Part shown: in pieces, positions 62,001 to 64,000 of the stretch
How positions within the stretch are numbered: the first letter of the stretch is position 1
Layout of the letters: every line of letters starts with the position of its first letter
Source: Apostichopus japonicus
Lineage: Eukaryota; Echinodermata; Holothuroidea; Aspidochirotida; Stichopodidae
Reading direction: 5' to 3'
DNA: 64,000 nucleotides
Assembly (NCBI RefSeq): GCF_037975245.1
Contig: NC_092569.1
Span: forward strand, 22,908,168-22,972,167
Position numbers and translations under genes: made by a program
Notes under the pieces: generated by a model
The model's input: the letters and a program-made list of their open reading frames with translations, nothing else
What the model was told of the DNA's origin: nothing
Database searches by the model: none

Positions 62001-63936
62001 GGGGTGGCTGCAGCCCCACAACCAATTTTTTTTGTGAAACTTCGGGCAATATACTGAGAATATTTCGGGCACCAACTGAAAGAAGAAAAAATTGCAGTGT
62101 GTTTTTCAATATTTTTGGTGAAAATTCGGGCTATATGCTGACAAGTTTTCGGGCACCTACTGAAAAAAGAATAATTTGCAATGTGTTTTTCATTTTTTTG
62201 GGGTTAAAAAATTCGGGCAATATGCTGAGAATTTTTCGGGCACCAACTGAAAGAAGAAAAATTTGCAGTGTGTTTTTCATTTTTTTTTTGGTGAAAATTC
62301 GGGCAATATGCTGAGAATTTTTCGGGCACCTACTGAAAATGAATAATTTGCAATGTGTTTTTCATTTCTTGGGGGGTGAAAATTCAGGCAATATGCTGAG
62401 AATTTTTTTTCGGGCACCTACTGAAAAAAAGAATAATTTGCATTGTGTTTTTCATTTTTTGGGGGGCGAAAATTCGGGCAATATGCTGAGAATTTTTCGG
62501 GCACCTACTGAAAAAAAGAATAATTTGCATTGTGTTTTTCATTTTTTGGGGGGCGAAAATTCGGGCAATATGCTGAGAATTTTTCGGGCACCTACTGAAA
62601 GAAGAATAATTTGCAATGTGTTTTTCATTTTTTGGGGGGTGAAAACTTGGGCAATATGCTGAGAATTTTTCGGGCACCTACTGAAAAAAGAATAATTTGC
62701 AATGTGTTTTTCAATGGTTAAACTGATATTATTATTATCGTTATTATTGTAACGACTTCCCCAATAATTCTAACCAATATGGAAGGGTAATAACACGGAA
62801 TATATAACCAAAATTTTTCGCGCTCTCCGCGCGCGTTCAACATGTTAGTGTGCATGTCAAATAGGCTTTCATCGGTTATCGGCATGTGATGTAAAACCGA
62901 TGAATGCCTATATGATAGCACATTAACATGTTGAACGCGCGCGGAGCGAACAAAAATTGTGGTTATATTTTTCGGGCAAGTCGTTACAGCCCCCCCCCCC
63001 CCCCCAATCAAATTAGGCTCCTACGCCTATGGTTACTAATATCGGTAACAATGTTATATATGTTTAAGTTACATTGTGCTATTCATTTATTTTTTAATTA
63101 CCTAAAGACAGAGACGGCTGTGCTGGATGCCAAATATTACGCATTGAATGAAAGATCAGTAACTCTCAAATCATTTCGGTAACGACTCTGTCCATAGGTA
63201 ATACAAAGGCGCACCGACGGGTCTATCGATTTCAGGCGCGACTGGGACAGCTACAAGTCTGGCTTCGGGTTTCTCTCTCATGATTTCTGGCTAGGCAACG
63301 AGAAGTTGTCTTTCTTGACCAACCAGAAGAAATACCAACTGGTGATTGAGATAACCACATCAAGCGGTTACTTAATTCGGGTTTCTTACGATCATTTCCG
63401 TATAAGTGACGCCTTTAGTCACTTCAAGCTGGTCAACCTCGGAAACTATTCTGGAGAGAATACTGGTGAGTTATCACGGAAAAAATTAGATATAAACGCA
63501 ATATTATACCCACATTTCTTAAAAGGCTATATGTGAAGATTACTTGTTTCGTGACGTCGTCAAACATTTCATTAGATGACAGATATGCAGGGTCATCAGG
63601 GGAGATTCACTGACAAACCTCTCTGGCCCATTTGGTACATAGGTCTATGGTCAACCATCGCTTTGATAAAAGAATACATCTGAACTTTATTTATCAAACA
63701 CTTCATTCACTTCATTAGGTAACATACATTCCTAGTAACATTAATGTAATAATAATTCAAATTAATTTTATCTTACAGATGCCATAACATTCACTTCATT
63801 GACACCAGCAAAAGATTGTCAGGAAATTTATGATGATGGTTCTAGAAACAACGGTATATACAGCATCAAACCAACCGGATGGAACGGATCAGCATTTGAG
63901 GTCTACTGTAACATGACTGACGGAGGAGGATGGACG
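56013..63936 (+). CDS. Gene B: secreted tandem-FReD protein, 3' part outside window
   Basis: Exons 56013-56090, 61216-61261, 61704-61876, 63198-63465 and 63779-63936 join in frame for 241 aa and continue past the window. Residues 1-26 are a signal peptide; a Ser/Thr/Gly-rich linker follows; then the start and middle of a first FReD (YPRDCREVQEQC, EVYCDN, GGWT; VIQRRTDGSIDFRRDWDSY, FWLGNEKLSFL). As in genes A and C, this domain stops before the calcium-site segment. Unlike them, the next exon is not TIL but the start of a second FReD (PAKDCQEIYDDGSRNNGIYS, EVYCNMTDGGGWT). Its exon 3 is closer to gene A than to gene C. No break was seen in the visible part. A hAT MITE with an expanded minisatellite lies in its third intron. 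Confidence 0.85.
56091..61215 (+). other. Gene B intron 1
   Basis: A 5.1-kb AT-rich intron with a 347-bp-period tandem duplication near its start. No other gene recognised. Confidence 0.6.
56225..56915. repeat. Diverged tandem duplication, period about 347 bp
   Basis: ATAAGATATTGGAAATGGAG recurs at 56244 and 56591; GCTTCAAAAGT and TTTTTTCAGAT follow in the same order in both copies. Confidence 0.75.
61216..61261 (+). CDS. Gene B exon 2, linker
   Basis: A 46-nt exon (phase 0 in, 1 out) encoding SAQQTSDGSTNGKIL. Acceptor GGTTAG, donor GTGAGT. Confidence 0.8.
61704..61876 (+). CDS. Gene B exon 3, FReD start (ends GGWT)
   Basis: A 173-nt exon with FFFYQQSTYPRDCREVQEQC, SGVFEIKPDGYPDPFEVYC and GGWT. 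Phase 0 out. Confidence 0.9.
62040..62715. repeat. Minisatellite, about 84-bp unit, about 8 copies
   Basis: Units contain AATTCGGGCAATATGCTGAG, TTTTTCGGGCACCTACTG, AATAATTTGCA and TGTGTTTTTCATTTTTTGG. Copies differ by point changes and by the length of poly-A and poly-T runs. Open frames across it (for example 62339-62662) follow from the unit and are not genes. Confidence 0.92.
62742..62988. mobile_element. Nested hairpin element
   Basis: TGTAACGACTT at the left and AAGTCGTTACA at the right, with inner arms of about 85 bp that include CCGCGCGCGTTCAACATGTTA and its reverse complement (62838-62858 and 62920-62940 approximately). The arms fold back around a short loop near 62880-62896. Probably a small foldback or MITE inserted into the hAT MITE. 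Confidence 0.7.
63198..63465 (+). CDS. Gene B exon 4, FReD middle part
   Basis: A 268-nt exon with VIQRRTDGSIDFRRDW, GFGFLSHDFWLGNEKLSFL, QKKYQLVIEI and SYDHFRISDAFSHF. Ends NYSGENTG in phase 1. Confidence 0.9.
63779..63936 (+). CDS. Gene B exon 5, start of second FReD
   Basis: A 158-nt exon (phase 1 in, 0 out) encoding DAITFTSLTPAKDC, NNGIYSIKPTGWNGSAFEVY, CNMTDGGGWT. It takes the place held by the TIL exon in genes A and C. The following exon lies beyond the window. Confidence 0.87.
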
Positions 63937-64000
63937 GTAAGTGTTATAGCCTACGATAAGCACGGAGATTACATTATGAACTATATAGTTCATTAGTAGA

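Larger units (their letters stand above)
61970..63031. mobile_element. hAT-type MITE (copy 3) with expanded minisatellite, 1.06 kb
   Basis: Ends CATAGGCGTTGGAGG and CTCCTACGCCTATG, with perfect 8-bp target duplication GTTACTAA (61962-61969 and 63032-63039). Same family as 38626-38757, but the single internal unit is amplified to about eight copies and a separate hairpin element is nested near the right end. Located in intron 3 of gene B. Confidence 0.9.

Noticed and set aside
62099-62677. Repeated NSGNMLRIFRAPTE frames and their antisense
   Set aside because: Translation of the 84-bp minisatellite inside the MITE; frame shifts between units.

Overview
The window looks like a piece of an AT-rich animal nuclear genome. 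The coding sequence is split into short exons with GT/AG borders and conserved phases, introns run to several kb, and LINE remnants, small terminal-inverted-repeat elements, microsatellites and minisatellites are common. There are no bacterial-style operons. The recognisable genes are secreted fibrinogen-related-domain (FReD) proteins that also carry TIL (trypsin-inhibitor-like) and EGF modules. Such families are expanded in marine invertebrates. I infer an echinoderm, perhaps a sea cucumber, but the sequence alone does not prove this.

Layout. 1-7.7 kb: no host gene; a 0.73-kb inverted-repeat element and a 3.4-kb foldback-like element that encloses a decayed LINE reverse transcriptase. 7.7-14.6 kb (+): gene A, with a signal peptide, an N-terminal 'half' FReD and a TIL module, cut short by an 11-nt deletion in the next exon. 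14.9-16.9 kb (+): a frameshifted three-exon fragment of an unrelated gene. 17-24 kb: intergenic, with repeats. 24.1-35.5 kb (-): gene C, the complete model, 8 exons and 594 aa: signal peptide, half-FReD, TIL, EGF-like, and a full FReD with a Tyr/Cys-rich insertion of about 74 residues. 35.5-41.5 kb: MITEs, a LINE remnant and a tandem duplication. 41.5-51 kb (-): gene D, a damaged paralogue of gene C that lacks the half-FReD and TIL exons and has a 17-nt frameshifting deletion, but keeps its own version of the Tyr/Cys-rich insertion. 51-56 kb: intergenic. 56.0 kb to the right edge (+): gene B, with a signal peptide and half-FReD followed directly by a second FReD, running off the window.

How the genes relate. 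A, B and C share the same exon scheme: a signal-peptide exon ending in phase 0, a tiny linker exon, a 173-nt exon ending in GGWT, and a 265-268-nt exon. They therefore form one local family made by duplication and inversion, in the order A(+), C(-), D(-), B(+). Segmental duplication is also visible in the non-coding flanks of C and D. Module borders are in phase 0, so exons 4-6 of gene C could be skipped as a cassette to leave one canonical FReD. The products should be secreted and disulphide-rich; recognition of carbohydrate or acetylated ligands (innate immunity) or adhesion is plausible by family but not shown here.

The most unusual features are the Tyr/Cys-rich insertion in the ligand-binding half of the FReD, encoded in gene C by an AAT/ATT-type trinucleotide microsatellite, and a hAT-type MITE family with three copies, each with a perfect 8-bp target duplication, one of which has grown an internal minisatellite.
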